NCBI GenBank assembly: GCA_902493335.1
Contig: CABUPJ010000016.1
Coordinates: forward strand, 1 to 62,711
Reading direction: 5' to 3'
Source of the DNA: an uncultured Porphyromonadaceae bacterium
Lineage (GTDB): Bacteria; Bacteroidota; Bacteroidia; Bacteroidales; Muribaculaceae
DNA length: 62,711 nucleotides
Within the stretch, counting starts at the first letter, position 1. Each line of letters begins with the position of its first letter. Position numbers and translations under genes: made by a program. The notes under the pieces were generated by a model. It made no database searches, was not told the origin of the DNA, and worked only from the letters and a program-made list of their open reading frames with translations. Below are positions 32,662 to 43,134 of this stretch, one piece after another.

Positions 32662-34118
32662 TGAAGAAACTGTCAAATCTACTTTCGGCTGTCATAACCG
32701 AAGAAATCATAGGCGACGAGCACGTCGACATCGCCGGCGTGACCTCCGACTCGAGGCAGTGCGGCCCCGGTTCGCTCTTTGTCGCCGTCAGGGGCTATAA
32801 CGTCGACGGCCACGACTTTATCGCCCGCGCTGTCGAGGCCGGCGCTTCGGCTGTCGTCTGCGAGAGCATACCTCAGAACATCACGGCAAACGTCACCTTC
32901 GTCCGCGTCGCCGACGCCTCGGTCGCTCTCGGCAGCCTCGCCTCGCAGTGGTATGACAACCCCTCGCGCAAACTACGTCTGATAGGCGTCACCGGCACCA
33001 ACGGCAAGACAACCGTCGCCACGCTCATTTACGAGCTGGCCCGCATCTTCGGCCTCAGGGTCGGACTGCTCTCGACCGTCGTCAACAAGGTCGGCGACAC
33101 CGACGTGCCATCGACCCACACCACGCCTGACCCGCTCGAGCTCAACCGTCTCCTCGCCGATATGGTCGAGGCCGGCTGCAGCATCGCCGCCATGGAAGTC
33201 AGCAGCCACGCCGCCGCACAGCACCGCATCGCCGGTCTACATTTCGCCGGTGGCATATTCACGAATCTCACGCGCGACCATCTCGACTATCACAAGACAT
33301 TCGACGCATACCTTGCCGCCAAGAAATCGTTTTTCGACATGCTGCCCCGCGAGGCCTTCGCTCTGGTCAACATCGACGACCGCAACGGCAAGGTGATGGT
33401 CCAGAATACATTGGCTCACGTCTACTCATACTCGACCTGCAATGACGCCGACTTCCGCGGCCGCATCGTCGAGAACCGTCTCGACGGCATGCTCGTCGCC
33501 TTCAACGGTCACGAGGTCGAGACTCTGTTTACAGGACGCTTCAATGCCGCCAACCTCACTGCCGTCTATGGCGCCGGAGTGCTTATGGGCTTCGACGGCT
33601 ATGAACTCCTTGTCGCCATGAGCCGGCTGGTGCCCGTCGCCGGCCGTTTCCAGACATTCAGGGGCCGCGGCGTCACGGCGATTGTCGATTATGCCCACAC
33701 ACCCGACGCTCTTGTCAACGTGCTCGACACCATACGCGACGTCATCGGCCGCAATCACGCCGTCATCACCGTCTGTGGCGCCGGAGGCAACCGTGACCGC
33801 GGCAAGCGGCCCGTCATGGCCGCCGAGGCGGCCCGTCGTAGCGACCGTGTCATCCTGACATCCGACAATCCGCGTGACGAGAAGCCCGACGACATCATCG
33901 CCGACATGCTCGCCGGTCTTGACGACGAAGCGCGCCGCCGCACCCTGACGATAACCGACCGCCGCGAGGCCATCCGCACCGCCGTGGCTCTCGCCGCCGC
34001 GGGAGATGTCGTCCTCGTCGCCGGCAAAGGCCACGAGACCTACCAGATCATCGGCGGCGTCAGCTCGCACTTCGACGACCGCGAGGAAGTGACAAAAGCT
34101 TTAGGCGAAGACAAATAA
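32661..34118 (+). CDS. murE: UDP-MurNAc-tripeptide synthetase (DAP-adding)
   Basis: A 485-residue Mur ligase. The ATP-binding TGTNGKTT is at 111-118. The specificity motif DNPR (402-405) indicates that meso-diaminopimelate is added as the third residue, so the organism has DAP-type peptidoglycan. The start codon shares a base with the ftsI stop, implying translational coupling. Confidence 0.96.
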   Translation: MKKLSNLLSAVITEEIIGDEHVDIAGVTSDSRQCGPGSLFVAVRGYNVDGHDFIARAVEAGASAVVCESIPQNITANVTFVRVADASVALGSLASQWYDNPSRKLRLIGVTGTNGKTTVATLIYELARIFGLRVGLLSTVVNKVGDTDVPSTHTTPDPLELNRLLADMVEAGCSIAAMEVSSHAAAQHRIAGLHFAGGIFTNLTRDHLDYHKTFDAYLAAKKSFFDMLPREAFALVNIDDRNGKVMVQNTLAHVYSYSTCNDADFRGRIVENRLDGMLVAFNGHEVETLFTGRFNAANLTAVYGAGVLMGFDGYELLVAMSRLVPVAGRFQTFRGRGVTAIVDYAHTPDALVNVLDTIRDVIGRNHAVITVCGAGGNRDRGKRPVMAAEAARRSDRVILTSDNPRDEKPDDIIADMLAGLDDEARRRTLTITDRREAIRTAVALAAAGDVVLVAGKGHETYQIIGGVSSHFDDREEVTKALGEDK

Positions 34119-34140
34119 CCGACTAACAACATAAAACGAA

Positions 34141-35391
34141 ATGATATATTATCTTTTTACGATTCTCAAGCAGTATGGGTTCCCCGGCTCGCGTCTGATG
34201 GATTACATCACCTTCAGGTCGGGCGTCGCCTTTGTGCTTGCGCTTCTGATTGCTATTTTCATAGGCCGCAAGATCATTGACCGCCTGCAGCTGATGCAGG
34301 TAGGCGAGATTATCCGCAATCTTGACCTCGAAGGTCAGCAGAAAAAGACCGGCACCCCGACGATGGGCGGCATCATCATCATTGCCGCCATACTTATTCC
34401 CGCATTGTTTGTGGGCAATCTCGCCAACGTCTACATGCTGCTGATGATTGTCGCCACCCTCTGGCTCGGCACCATAGGTTTTCTTGACGACTACAAGAAA
34501 ATCAAATACCGCAATAAAGACGGCATGAAAGGCAAATACAAGATTATCGGTCAGGTCGGCATCGCCGTCATCGTCGCCGTGACGATGTTTCTCAACCCCG
34601 ATATGGTCATCGTCGAGAACCGGGAGGTCGTCAACGTCACCACAAACGAGGTCGAACAGGTCGTCTATGACACCGAGACCACAAAGTCGCCCCAGACGAC
34701 GATTCCTTTTGTCAAGAACAACAACTTCGACTACTCGTCGCTGACATCATGGATGGGACGTCATGCCGAGACAGGCGGATGGATTATCTTCTTCATATTC
34801 GTCATCTTCTTTGTCTCGGCGACGAGCAACGGCGCCAACCTAAACGACGGTCTTGACGGTATGACCTCGGGACTGTCAGCCATCATAGGCGTCGCCCTTG
34901 CCATCATGGCCTATCTCGGCGGCAACGTCATCTACTCGTCATACCTTAATATAATGTATATACCGGGCAGCGAGGAGCTGGTCGTCTATATGGCAGCCTT
35001 CATCGGCGCCCTGGTCGGGTTCCTGTGGTATAACGCCTATCCGGCCCAGGTATTCATGGGCGACACAGGCAGCCTCACCCTCGGCGGCATCATCGCCGTC
35101 TTCGCCATACTGATTCACAAAGAGCTGCTGCTGCCGATACTGTGCGCGCTCTTCTATATCGAAGACCTTTCGGTCGTGCTTCAGGTGGCATATTTCAAGA
35201 AGACAGGCGGCAAGCGCATCTTCAAGATGTCGCCGCTGCACCATCATTTCCAGAAACCCGGCAACGCCGGCATCGACGCCCTCATACAGCGTCCGCTGGC
35301 GCCAATCCCCGAGGCAAAGATCGTCACTCGTTTCTGGATTATCGGCATAATACTCGCCGTCGTGACATTCGTGACTTTAAAAATCAGATAA
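34141..35391 (+). CDS. mraY: Phospho-MurNAc-pentapeptide transferase
   Basis: A 416-residue polytopic enzyme making lipid I from UDP-MurNAc-pentapeptide and undecaprenyl phosphate. Conserved MraY pieces are GTPTMGG, DDYKK, NGANLNDGLDG and SPLHHHFQKPG. A periplasmic or cytoplasmic insert (about 155-205) makes it longer than the 360-residue E. coli form, which is common in this phylum. Confidence 0.96.
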   Translation: MIYYLFTILKQYGFPGSRLMDYITFRSGVAFVLALLIAIFIGRKIIDRLQLMQVGEIIRNLDLEGQQKKTGTPTMGGIIIIAAILIPALFVGNLANVYMLLMIVATLWLGTIGFLDDYKKIKYRNKDGMKGKYKIIGQVGIAVIVAVTMFLNPDMVIVENREVVNVTTNEVEQVVYDTETTKSPQTTIPFVKNNNFDYSSLTSWMGRHAETGGWIIFFIFVIFFVSATSNGANLNDGLDGMTSGLSAIIGVALAIMAYLGGNVIYSSYLNIMYIPGSEELVVYMAAFIGALVGFLWYNAYPAQVFMGDTGSLTLGGIIAVFAILIHKELLLPILCALFYIEDLSVVLQVAYFKKTGGKRIFKMSPLHHHFQKPGNAGIDALIQRPLAPIPEAKIVTRFWIIGIILAVVTFVTLKIR

Positions 35392-35412
35392 GGACACACA
35401 TTTACATATATA

Positions 35413-36774
35413 ATGAAAGAACAGAGCAACAACCGCCGCATCGTCATACTCGGCGCCGGAGAGAGCGGCACCGGAGCCGCCATTCTTGCCAAAGACAAAG
35501 GTTTTGATGTCTTTGTCAGCGACTATGGACACATTTCACCCAAATATCGCGCCATGCTCGACGCCGAGGGCATCGCATGGGAAGACGGCACCCACACTCT
35601 CGAACGCATCCTCGACGCCGACGAGATAATAAAAAGTCCGGGTATCGCCGACACGACACCCGTCATTAAAGCTGTCAAAGAGAAGAATATCCCCGTCATC
35701 AGCGAAATCGAGTTTGCCGGACGATATACCGACTCCAAGATGGTCTGCATCACCGGCAGCAACGGCAAGACGACCACGACCCTGCTGACCTACCACATAC
35801 TGCGTCGCGCCGGCCTCAATGTCGGTCTCGCCGGCAACGTCGGCAACAGTCTGGCGCTTCAGGTCGCCCGCGACCCTCACGACGTCTATGTCATCGAGCT
35901 GAGCAGCTTCCAGCTCGACAACATGTATAAGTTCAAGGCCAATATCGCCGTGATACTCAATATCACTCCCGACCACCTCGACCGCTACGACTACAAGATG
36001 CAGAATTATATCAACGCCAAATTCCGCATCCTTCAGAATCTCACGCCCAAAGACGCCTTCATCTACTGGCACGACGACCCCGTTGTCACGGCCCAGCTCA
36101 AAAGCGTCAGCACCGAGGCCACGTTGTATCCCTTCGCCGAGCATCAGGAAGAAAACACGGCCGCATATATCGACGCCGAGAACGAGATGATAATCAACAC
36201 CCCCGGCACAAGCCTGGCTATGCCGCGCGCCGATCTGGCCCTCAACGGCATCCACAATCTCTATAACTCTATGGCCGCCGGCATCTCGGCCTGCCTTCTC
36301 AATATACGCAAAGACGACATCCGCAGCGCCCTGAGCGACTTCGCCGGTGTCGAGCACCGTCTCGAGCATGTCGCCGACGTCGACGGCGTCGAGTGGATCA
36401 ACGACTCGAAGGCGACCAACGTCAACTCATGCTGGTATGCCCTCGACTCGATGACAAAGCCCGTCGTGCTCATTCTCGGCGGCAAGGACAAGGGCAACGA
36501 CTACTCCGAGATTCTGCCTCTCGTCCGCGAGAAAGTCAAGGCCATCGTCGCCATGGGCAAGGATAACGCCAAGATTCTCGATTTCTTCGGCGGCGAGGTC
36601 GCTGAAATCGTCGACACTCACTCGCTCGACGAGGCTGTCGGTGCCTGCCGCCGTCTCGCTGTCAGCGGCGACGTCGTGCTGCTGTCGCCGTGCTGCGCCA
36701 GCTTCGACCTGTTCACAAGCTATGAAAACCGTGGCGAGCTTTTCAAAGAAGCCGTCAGAAACCTCAATAAGTAA
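35413..36774 (+). CDS. murD: UDP-MurNAc-L-alanine:D-glutamate ligase
   Basis: A 453-residue Mur ligase. GSNGKTT at 115-121 is the ATP loop; the N-terminal Rossmann-like ILGAGESGTG and the middle NITPDHLDRY and late EWINDSKATN are typical of MurD. It adds D-glutamate to UDP-MurNAc-L-Ala in the cytoplasm. Confidence 0.96.
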   Translation: MKEQSNNRRIVILGAGESGTGAAILAKDKGFDVFVSDYGHISPKYRAMLDAEGIAWEDGTHTLERILDADEIIKSPGIADTTPVIKAVKEKNIPVISEIEFAGRYTDSKMVCITGSNGKTTTTLLTYHILRRAGLNVGLAGNVGNSLALQVARDPHDVYVIELSSFQLDNMYKFKANIAVILNITPDHLDRYDYKMQNYINAKFRILQNLTPKDAFIYWHDDPVVTAQLKSVSTEATLYPFAEHQEENTAAYIDAENEMIINTPGTSLAMPRADLALNGIHNLYNSMAAGISACLLNIRKDDIRSALSDFAGVEHRLEHVADVDGVEWINDSKATNVNSCWYALDSMTKPVVLILGGKDKGNDYSEILPLVREKVKAIVAMGKDNAKILDFFGGEVAEIVDTHSLDEAVGACRRLAVSGDVVLLSPCCASFDLFTSYENRGELFKEAVRNLNK

Positions 36775-36794
36775 AAACCTTAAACGAAAGACAC

Positions 36795-38144
36795 ATGCAA
36801 GTTGATCTCAACATCACTCCCGGCGCCGGACCGGAGACCGACGCCGCGACAACCGCAGTCGAGGACGCCGAGCGTCTGACTCCGAAACTGCGCACCGACC
36901 ACCACGTATGGGGCATATACATAGCCCTGCTCATCATCTCTGTCATCGAGCTCTTCAGCGCCTCGAGCCAGGAGGTGTCGCCCGACGACATCTATGGACC
37001 GATAATCCGCCATGCCCGTTTCCTCGGCATCGGTCTGCTGCTGATGCTCTTCATCCAGAAGTTCCACTACGTCTACATCCTCAAGGCCGTGCCCTGGTAT
37101 CTCGCCGGCAGTATCGGCGCCATGATGCTGGTGCTTGTCGCCGGTGTCAAGATCAACGGTACGATGCGAGGGCTGCAGGTAGGGCCTCTGACGGTGCTGC
37201 CCGCCGAATTCCTTAAGCTCGGCGCCGCTCTCGGGGTGGCATGGATTCTGAGCCGGAACCAGATGCCGGGCAAACGTGACGTCACGACCAAAGGCGTCGT
37301 CTACTGCACTCTGCTGATTCTCTTCTGTTGCGGCCTCCTGCTCGAGCAGGGTCTGACGAATACACTGCTGCTGATGGCTATAAGTCTGTCGATGATGCTT
37401 ATCGGCGGCGTCAGCATGAAGAAATTCGGCGCCGTGCTTCTTGTCTACGGTGTGCTTGCCGGCGGCTATTTTGCCGTAAGGCAATTCACCAAGGAAGAAG
37501 GCCCGAGTCAGGCCGCCATCGAGGTCGCGCGACTTAACCAGGAGGAGGTCGGCGAGAGCGAGGCCATCAAGCGCATGGGCACATGGAAGGCCCGTTTCAG
37601 CCGCCATTTCCGCCTTAGCAAATACGACGATGAAATCACCGACGAGAACAAACAGGAGCAGCTGAGCTATATCGCCCAGGCCCACGGCGGCCTGTTTGGC
37701 GTCGGCCCCGGCAACTCGCGCGAGAACGCCCGTCTGCCGCTCGCTTTCTCTGACTATATCTATGCCATTGTCATCGAGGAGCTGGGCCTTTTCGCCGGCA
37801 TCTTCCTCCTTGTCTGCTATCTCTGGCTGCTGGCGCGAGCCGGCTGGGTGGCGACACAGTGTAAACAGACATTCCCCTGTCTGCTCGTCATCGGCTGTGC
37901 GATATATATTGTCTATCAGGCTCTGTTCCATATGGCTATCGTCACCGGCGTCTTCCCCGTCTCCGGCCAGCCCCTGCCGTTGATATCCAAGGGCGGCACA
38001 TCGGTGATAGTCACCTCGATAGCTCTCGGCATCATGCTCTCGACATGCCGTCACGCGGCTCTCAAGGATGACAAGGAGGCAATCCGTAAAGAAATCGAGG
38101 CCCTGCCCGAAAACATGCAGAGCGACAACCCTTCACAGTTATGA
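36795..38144 (+). CDS. ftsW: Septal peptidoglycan glycosyltransferase FtsW
   Basis: A 449-residue SEDS protein with about ten membrane helices. Conserved pieces include the QVGPLTVLPAEFLKLG segment, GLFGVGPGNSRENARLP, the YAIVIEELGLFAG helix and the LPLISKGGTS motif. It polymerises lipid II at the septum with FtsI. A long soluble loop (about 220-290) sits between helices. Four-base overlap with murG. Confidence 0.95.
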   Translation: MQVDLNITPGAGPETDAATTAVEDAERLTPKLRTDHHVWGIYIALLIISVIELFSASSQEVSPDDIYGPIIRHARFLGIGLLLMLFIQKFHYVYILKAVPWYLAGSIGAMMLVLVAGVKINGTMRGLQVGPLTVLPAEFLKLGAALGVAWILSRNQMPGKRDVTTKGVVYCTLLILFCCGLLLEQGLTNTLLLMAISLSMMLIGGVSMKKFGAVLLVYGVLAGGYFAVRQFTKEEGPSQAAIEVARLNQEEVGESEAIKRMGTWKARFSRHFRLSKYDDEITDENKQEQLSYIAQAHGGLFGVGPGNSRENARLPLAFSDYIYAIVIEELGLFAGIFLLVCYLWLLARAGWVATQCKQTFPCLLVIGCAIYIVYQALFHMAIVTGVFPVSGQPLPLISKGGTSVIVTSIALGIMLSTCRHAALKDDKEAIRKEIEALPENMQSDNPSQL

Positions 38145-39265
38145 TTATGAAAACATCAGACAACAATATAAAACTCGAGCGCGTGCTCATCAGCGGCGGC
38201 GGCACAGGCGGCCACATATTCCCGGCCATCTCTATCGCCAACGCCATAAAAAACCGTTTCCCCGACGTCGAAATCAAGTTTGTCGGCGCTGAAAACCGCA
38301 TGGAGATGCAGCGCGTCCCGGCTGCAGGATATGAGATTGTCGGCCTGCCAGTCAGCGGCTTCGACCGCAGGAACCTGTTCAGGAATGTCAAAGTGCTGTT
38401 GCGGCTCTGGAAGAGCATACGCCTGGCCCGGCGTGTCGTCAGGGAATTCAAACCCCAGATAGCCATCGGCGTCGGCGGCTATGCAAGCGGCCCGACGCTC
38501 AAGGCGGCCCAGCGCATGGGTGTGCCGACGCTTCTGCAGGAGCAGAATTCTTATGCCGGCGTGACAAACAAGCTCCTCGCCGCCAAAGCGGGCCGAATCT
38601 GTGTCGCATACGACGGCATGGAGCGTTTCTTCCCCGCCGATCGTATCATCAAAACCGGCAATCCCGTGCGCAAGAACCTGCTCACCAACGCTATGACACA
38701 GGCCGAAGCAAAAGCGGCCCTCGGCTTCGACCCGGCGCGTCAGCTCGTACTCGTCGTCGGCGGCAGCCTCGGCGCCCGCACTATCAACGAGGCTGTCGGC
38801 AACGCCCTCGACACCATCACTGCCGGTGGGCGCCAGCTGCTTTGGCAGACCGGCAAGAACTATGCCGACACCGAGGTCGTGCGCCGTGCCGCAGACTACA
38901 AGGATGTCAAGGCCACGGCATTCATCTCTGACATGGACGTCGCCTATCGCGCCGCCGACCTCGTCGTCTCGCGCGCAGGTGCCGGCAGCATCAGCGAGCT
39001 TCAGCTTCTCGGCAAGCCCGTCATCCTCGTGCCCTCGCCCAATGTCGCCGAAGACCATCAGCGCAAAAACGCTTTCGCCCTGGCCGACCGTGATGCCGCC
39101 GTGATGATTCTCGACGCCGATGCCGCCGCGAAACTGCCCGAGGCCATTGTCCGTCTCTCAGACGACAGCGGGGCCCGCGACAGACTCAGCCGCAACATCC
39201 TTGCCATGGCACTCCCCGATTCCGACGAGAAAATCGTCGACGCCGTCCTCGAACTGATAAAATAA
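38141..39265 (+). CDS. murG: UDP-GlcNAc:lipid I N-acetylglucosaminyltransferase
   Basis: A 374-residue GT28 enzyme that adds GlcNAc to lipid I to make lipid II on the inner face of the membrane. The N-terminal SGGGTGGHIFPAI, the QEQNSYAGVTNK stretch and the VVGGSLGARTINE and SRAGAGSISEL motifs are diagnostic. The ATG at 38141 overlaps the ftsW stop; an ATG two codons on is also possible. Confidence 0.97.
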   Translation: MIMKTSDNNIKLERVLISGGGTGGHIFPAISIANAIKNRFPDVEIKFVGAENRMEMQRVPAAGYEIVGLPVSGFDRRNLFRNVKVLLRLWKSIRLARRVVREFKPQIAIGVGGYASGPTLKAAQRMGVPTLLQEQNSYAGVTNKLLAAKAGRICVAYDGMERFFPADRIIKTGNPVRKNLLTNAMTQAEAKAALGFDPARQLVLVVGGSLGARTINEAVGNALDTITAGGRQLLWQTGKNYADTEVVRRAADYKDVKATAFISDMDVAYRAADLVVSRAGAGSISELQLLGKPVILVPSPNVAEDHQRKNAFALADRDAAVMILDADAAAKLPEAIVRLSDDSGARDRLSRNILAMALPDSDEKIVDAVLELIK

Positions 39266-39277
39266 TTCTCTGACTCT

Positions 39278-40684
39278 ATGGTAGAAGACAAAACCCTGTC
39301 GCGCAATGTCGACAAAATATATTTCGTAGGCGCCGGCGGCATAGGCATGGCCGCACTCGAGCGCTATTATCTCTCACGCGGTTACGCCGTCGCCGGCTAC
39401 GACCGCACACCCTCGCCCCTGACCGACGCTCTCGTCGCCGAAGGGGTCTCCATCTCGTTCGATGATTCGATGGACGCCGTTCCCGAGGCTTTCCGCGACC
39501 CCGTGACGACCGAAGTAATCTATACTCCCGCCGTGCCGGCCGACAACGTGCCGCTGTCCTTTTTCCGCGACGGCGGTTTCACGCTGCTCAAACGCGCCGC
39601 GGCCCTCGGCAACATCACCCGCGAGAGCAAAGGACTCTGCTTCGCCGGCACCCACGGCAAGACCACGACATCGTCGATGGCCGCCCATGTGCTCCATTGC
39701 GGCAGCGTCGGCTGCAACGCCTTTCTCGGTGGCATCCTGCGCAATTATCACAGCAACCTGCTCCTGTCGTCGACATCGCCTTACTCGGTTATCGAGGCCG
39801 ACGAGTATGACCGCTCGTTTCATCAGCTTTCGCCATACATCGCCGTCATCACGGCCACAGACCCCGACCACCTCGACATTTATGGCACAGAAGAGGCATA
39901 TCTCGAGAGCTTCGCCCGCTTCACCGAACTTATAAAGCCCGGCGGCAAACTGCTGATCCACACCGGCCTCAAACTCAAACCGCGTCCCGGCGCCGGTGTC
40001 GAGACCTTTACATACTCGCGTGACAGCGGCGACTTCCACGCCGCCAACATCCGCCGTGGCAACGGCACGATAGTCTTTGACTTCGTCCATCCCGGCGGCA
40101 CAGTCTGTGACATCGAGCTTGGAGTGCCCGTCGAAATCAACATCGACAACGCCGTCGCCGCTCTCGGCGCATGCTGGCTGACAGGCGATTTCGAGGCAGA
40201 CAGCGCCCGTGCGGCCATGAAGAGCTTCATGGGGCCCGAGCGACGCTTCGAGTTCCATCTCAAGGAGCAGATGCCCGGCGGCCATGTTGTCATCGACGAT
40301 TACGCCCATCATCCCGACGAGCTGCGCCAGAGCATCGCTTCGGTGCGCGCCCTCTATCCCGACAACCGTCTGACAGTGGCTTTCCAGCCACATCTCTACA
40401 GCCGCACACGTGATTTCGCGCCCGAGTTTGCCGAAGTACTGTCTGCCGCCGACTCCGTCGTCCTCATCGACATTTATCCAGCGCGTGAGGAGCCCATCGA
40501 GGGAGTCACCTCTAAAATCATCTTCGACCGTATAAAATGCGACGATAAAGTGATGATTTCTAAGTATGATTTTGTCAAAACGATGAAAAATACTAATTTT
40601 GAAATCCTGTTGGCCGCCGGTGCGGGCGATTTGAATCTCTATTTGCCCGAACTGTGCCGCGAGATCTCGACCGATAAAAACTGA
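39278..40684 (+). CDS. murC: UDP-MurNAc:L-alanine ligase
   Basis: A 468-residue Mur ligase that adds the first L-alanine. The N-terminal FVGAGGIGMAALE, the ATP loop GTHGKTT (124-130), EADEYDRSF and DDYAHHPDELR are MurC hallmarks (GTHGKT separates it from MurD/E/F). Confidence 0.96.
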   Translation: MVEDKTLSRNVDKIYFVGAGGIGMAALERYYLSRGYAVAGYDRTPSPLTDALVAEGVSISFDDSMDAVPEAFRDPVTTEVIYTPAVPADNVPLSFFRDGGFTLLKRAAALGNITRESKGLCFAGTHGKTTTSSMAAHVLHCGSVGCNAFLGGILRNYHSNLLLSSTSPYSVIEADEYDRSFHQLSPYIAVITATDPDHLDIYGTEEAYLESFARFTELIKPGGKLLIHTGLKLKPRPGAGVETFTYSRDSGDFHAANIRRGNGTIVFDFVHPGGTVCDIELGVPVEINIDNAVAALGACWLTGDFEADSARAAMKSFMGPERRFEFHLKEQMPGGHVVIDDYAHHPDELRQSIASVRALYPDNRLTVAFQPHLYSRTRDFAPEFAEVLSAADSVVLIDIYPAREEPIEGVTSKIIFDRIKCDDKVMISKYDFVKTMKNTNFEILLAAGAGDLNLYLPELCREISTDKN

Positions 40685-40696
40685 ACCCACCGACGC

Positions 40697-41572
40697 ATGG
40701 AGAAAAAAACGATTATAAAACTTGTGATGACTGTCGTTCTGGCGGTCTATCTCGTCGTTGCCATGTCCATGACCCGCAGTCGTTCGCTTTCAGATGTTTA
40801 CGGGGGTCTTGATATTGTCGTGGCCGACAGTCTGAACACCCGTTTTGTCTCGGCTGCCGACATCTCGCGCGAGTGCGGAGGCCTGACCTCGCGCATCGAC
40901 AGCGTCGTCCGCGGTTCGCTCGACATCAACGATCTCGAGCGTCGCCTGGCGCGTATGCCTGAAATCGAGCGCGCCAATGTCGCCGAACTCAACAACGGGC
41001 GCCTTCTCGTCGAAGTGACGCCGATGATTCCCGTCGCCCGTGTCTTCGAGCCATCGGGACGTTCTTATTATATAAACACCGAGGGCAAGCGTGTCGCCGC
41101 CGATGTCAGATATCATGTCGACGTTCCCGTCGTCGTGGGACGTTTCGATGCCGGCGAACCGGCCTCGCGTCTGCTGCCCATCCTGCGATATGTGGCTGCT
41201 GACCCGACTCTCAACGCTCTCGTCTCGACAGTCACAACCGACGGCCGCGGCGATATATTTGTCGTGCCTGTCATCCGCGGACATGTCGTCAACCTCGGCG
41301 ACACGTCGCTGATTGCAAACAAGTTCGACCGCCTGAAAGTGTTCTATCGCGAGGTGATGCCCGTCAAGGGATGGAACTTCTACGACACCGTGTCGGTCAA
41401 ATGGCGTGGTCAGATAGTGGCCTCGCGCCGCGAGAAGAAGCTCGGCGACATCGCCCTCGACACCCGCGAGTCAGAGTTTGACTTCATCGACGACGTCGAG
41501 ACGATGAGTCCCGAAAACGAAGGCTTTGCCGATGAGACCGAGACCTCGCCAAACGACAAAAAGAAATCATAA
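40697..41572 (+). CDS. ftsQ: FtsQ/DivIB-like division protein
   Basis: A 291-residue bitopic protein with one N-terminal membrane helix (about 7-24) and a periplasmic part with a POTRA-like domain (ISRECGGLTS..., MPEIERANVAELNNGRLLVEV) and a beta domain. It links FtsL and the DivIC/FtsB-like protein to the division ring. Assigned by fold pattern and by its place between murC and ftsA. Confidence 0.9.
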   Translation: MEKKTIIKLVMTVVLAVYLVVAMSMTRSRSLSDVYGGLDIVVADSLNTRFVSAADISRECGGLTSRIDSVVRGSLDINDLERRLARMPEIERANVAELNNGRLLVEVTPMIPVARVFEPSGRSYYINTEGKRVAADVRYHVDVPVVVGRFDAGEPASRLLPILRYVAADPTLNALVSTVTTDGRGDIFVVPVIRGHVVNLGDTSLIANKFDRLKVFYREVMPVKGWNFYDTVSVKWRGQIVASRREKKLGDIALDTRESEFDFIDDVETMSPENEGFADETETSPNDKKKS

Positions 41573-41596
41573 TACCTTTAAATCATTATAACCTTC

Positions 41597-43096
41597 ATGG
41601 ATACAAGATATATAGCCGCTATCGAAATCGGCAGCTCCAAGATCAAAGGGCTCATCGCCTCTGTCGGCGAGCTCGGCGACATAACACTCCTCGCGGCTGA
41701 GGAAACCAAGGTCAGCAATTGTGTCAGATACGGACGCATCAGTAACGTTCAGGAGGTTACGTTGCATGTCAACCGCATAATCAGAAAACTCGAGAATTCG
41801 CCGGCTGTCATTCCCGGCAAGGTCTCGGCGGTATGTCTCGCTCTTGGCGGACGTTCGTTCGCGACGATGGCGGTTCAGGCATCGACCAAACTGCCGTCGG
41901 CTATCGAGATTACGGCCGACACGGTCGAGCGCCTCAAGCGTGAGGCGTCATTCGGTCTCGTCATCACCGACAAGGAGACCCTCGCCCTGCTGCCCAAGAC
42001 TTTCTATGTCGACAACACCGAGGTCAAGAACGTCGTCGGCACTATCGGCAGCCAGATCAAGGCCGAATTTTCGGCTCTCGTCTGTGCGCCCGACAACAAG
42101 CGCAATCTCGAGCGCATCAAGATCGAAACCTCAGACCAGCAGCCCCGGCGCGAATATATCTACCGTCCTCTCGCCCAGGCCGACCTCGTGCTCTCACCCG
42201 ACGAGAAGCAGATCGGCTGCGCCCTTGTCGACTTCGGCGCCGAGACCACGACGGTCTCGGTCTACAAAAACGATGTGCTGCAGGCCATTGTCACTCTGCC
42301 CATGGGCTCGCGCAACATAACCCGCGACCTCATGGCCGGACTGAGCATGACCGAAGAGAATGCCGAAGTGGCCAAGAGCACTGTCGGCAGCGCCATGAGC
42401 GAAGCCAATGAGACAGATAACACCAAAGTCGAGATCAACAACTATATACAGGCCCGCGCCGGCGAGATTATCGCCAATATCGTCCACCAGATCGAGGCTG
42501 TCGGCTTCAAGGCACAGGACCTTCCCGGCGGACTCGTTTTCATCGGCGGAGGCGCCAGGCTCAACAATTTCCTCAAGCTCGCCGAAGCCCAGACAAAGAT
42601 GCCTGTGCGCCCCGGCAAGATCAACAGCAGCATCACCATAAAGGCCAACGGCATAGATCTCAACGAGAACATCGACATCATCGCCATCGCCAAATATGCC
42701 GCCGTCAACACCGATATCGACTGCCTCACACGTCCTGTCGTGGCCGAGCCTGACGACGACGGGGACGACTATATCGCCCGCGGCGGCACTGTCATCGCCG
42801 GCGGCACACGCCGCCACGTCTCTGAAGACGACGAAAACCTCCTCGAAGACGATGACGAAGATGATGACGAAGACGGCCGCCGCTACCGTTTCAGAAAGAA
42901 GAAAGAGCGCCGGCAGACGTCAAAAGTGCCCGTCGACGACATCGACGAAGAGGTTGGCGGCGACGACCCCGACGACGGCGGTGACACCGGCGAAAGCGGC
43001 GGCATCATGAGCCGTATCAACAAGGTCAAGGAGAAACTTGCCGGTTTCTTCGCCGACAAGAGCGCCGGCGACGACCTTGATGAGCCGACAGTGTGA
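41597..43096 (+). CDS. ftsA: Actin-like division protein FtsA with acidic linker
   Basis: A 499-residue FtsA. Actin-fold phosphate loops appear as AIEIGSSKIKGLIA, CALVDFGAETTTVSV and FIGGGARLNN. After about residue 400 the protein departs from the usual form: an acidic run of Asp/Glu, a basic run (FRKKKERR), another acidic stretch, then a membrane-type amphipathic helix (IMSRINKVKEKLAGFF) and an acidic tail. It should tether FtsZ to the membrane. Confidence 0.95.
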   Translation: MDTRYIAAIEIGSSKIKGLIASVGELGDITLLAAEETKVSNCVRYGRISNVQEVTLHVNRIIRKLENSPAVIPGKVSAVCLALGGRSFATMAVQASTKLPSAIEITADTVERLKREASFGLVITDKETLALLPKTFYVDNTEVKNVVGTIGSQIKAEFSALVCAPDNKRNLERIKIETSDQQPRREYIYRPLAQADLVLSPDEKQIGCALVDFGAETTTVSVYKNDVLQAIVTLPMGSRNITRDLMAGLSMTEENAEVAKSTVGSAMSEANETDNTKVEINNYIQARAGEIIANIVHQIEAVGFKAQDLPGGLVFIGGGARLNNFLKLAEAQTKMPVRPGKINSSITIKANGIDLNENIDIIAIAKYAAVNTDIDCLTRPVVAEPDDDGDDYIARGGTVIAGGTRRHVSEDDENLLEDDDEDDDEDGRRYRFRKKKERRQTSKVPVDDIDEEVGGDDPDDGGDTGESGGIMSRINKVKEKLAGFFADKSAGDDLDEPTV

Positions 43097-43134
43097 CCCT
43101 TAAAAGATTGAAAACACAAAAAACTTCAGCATAG

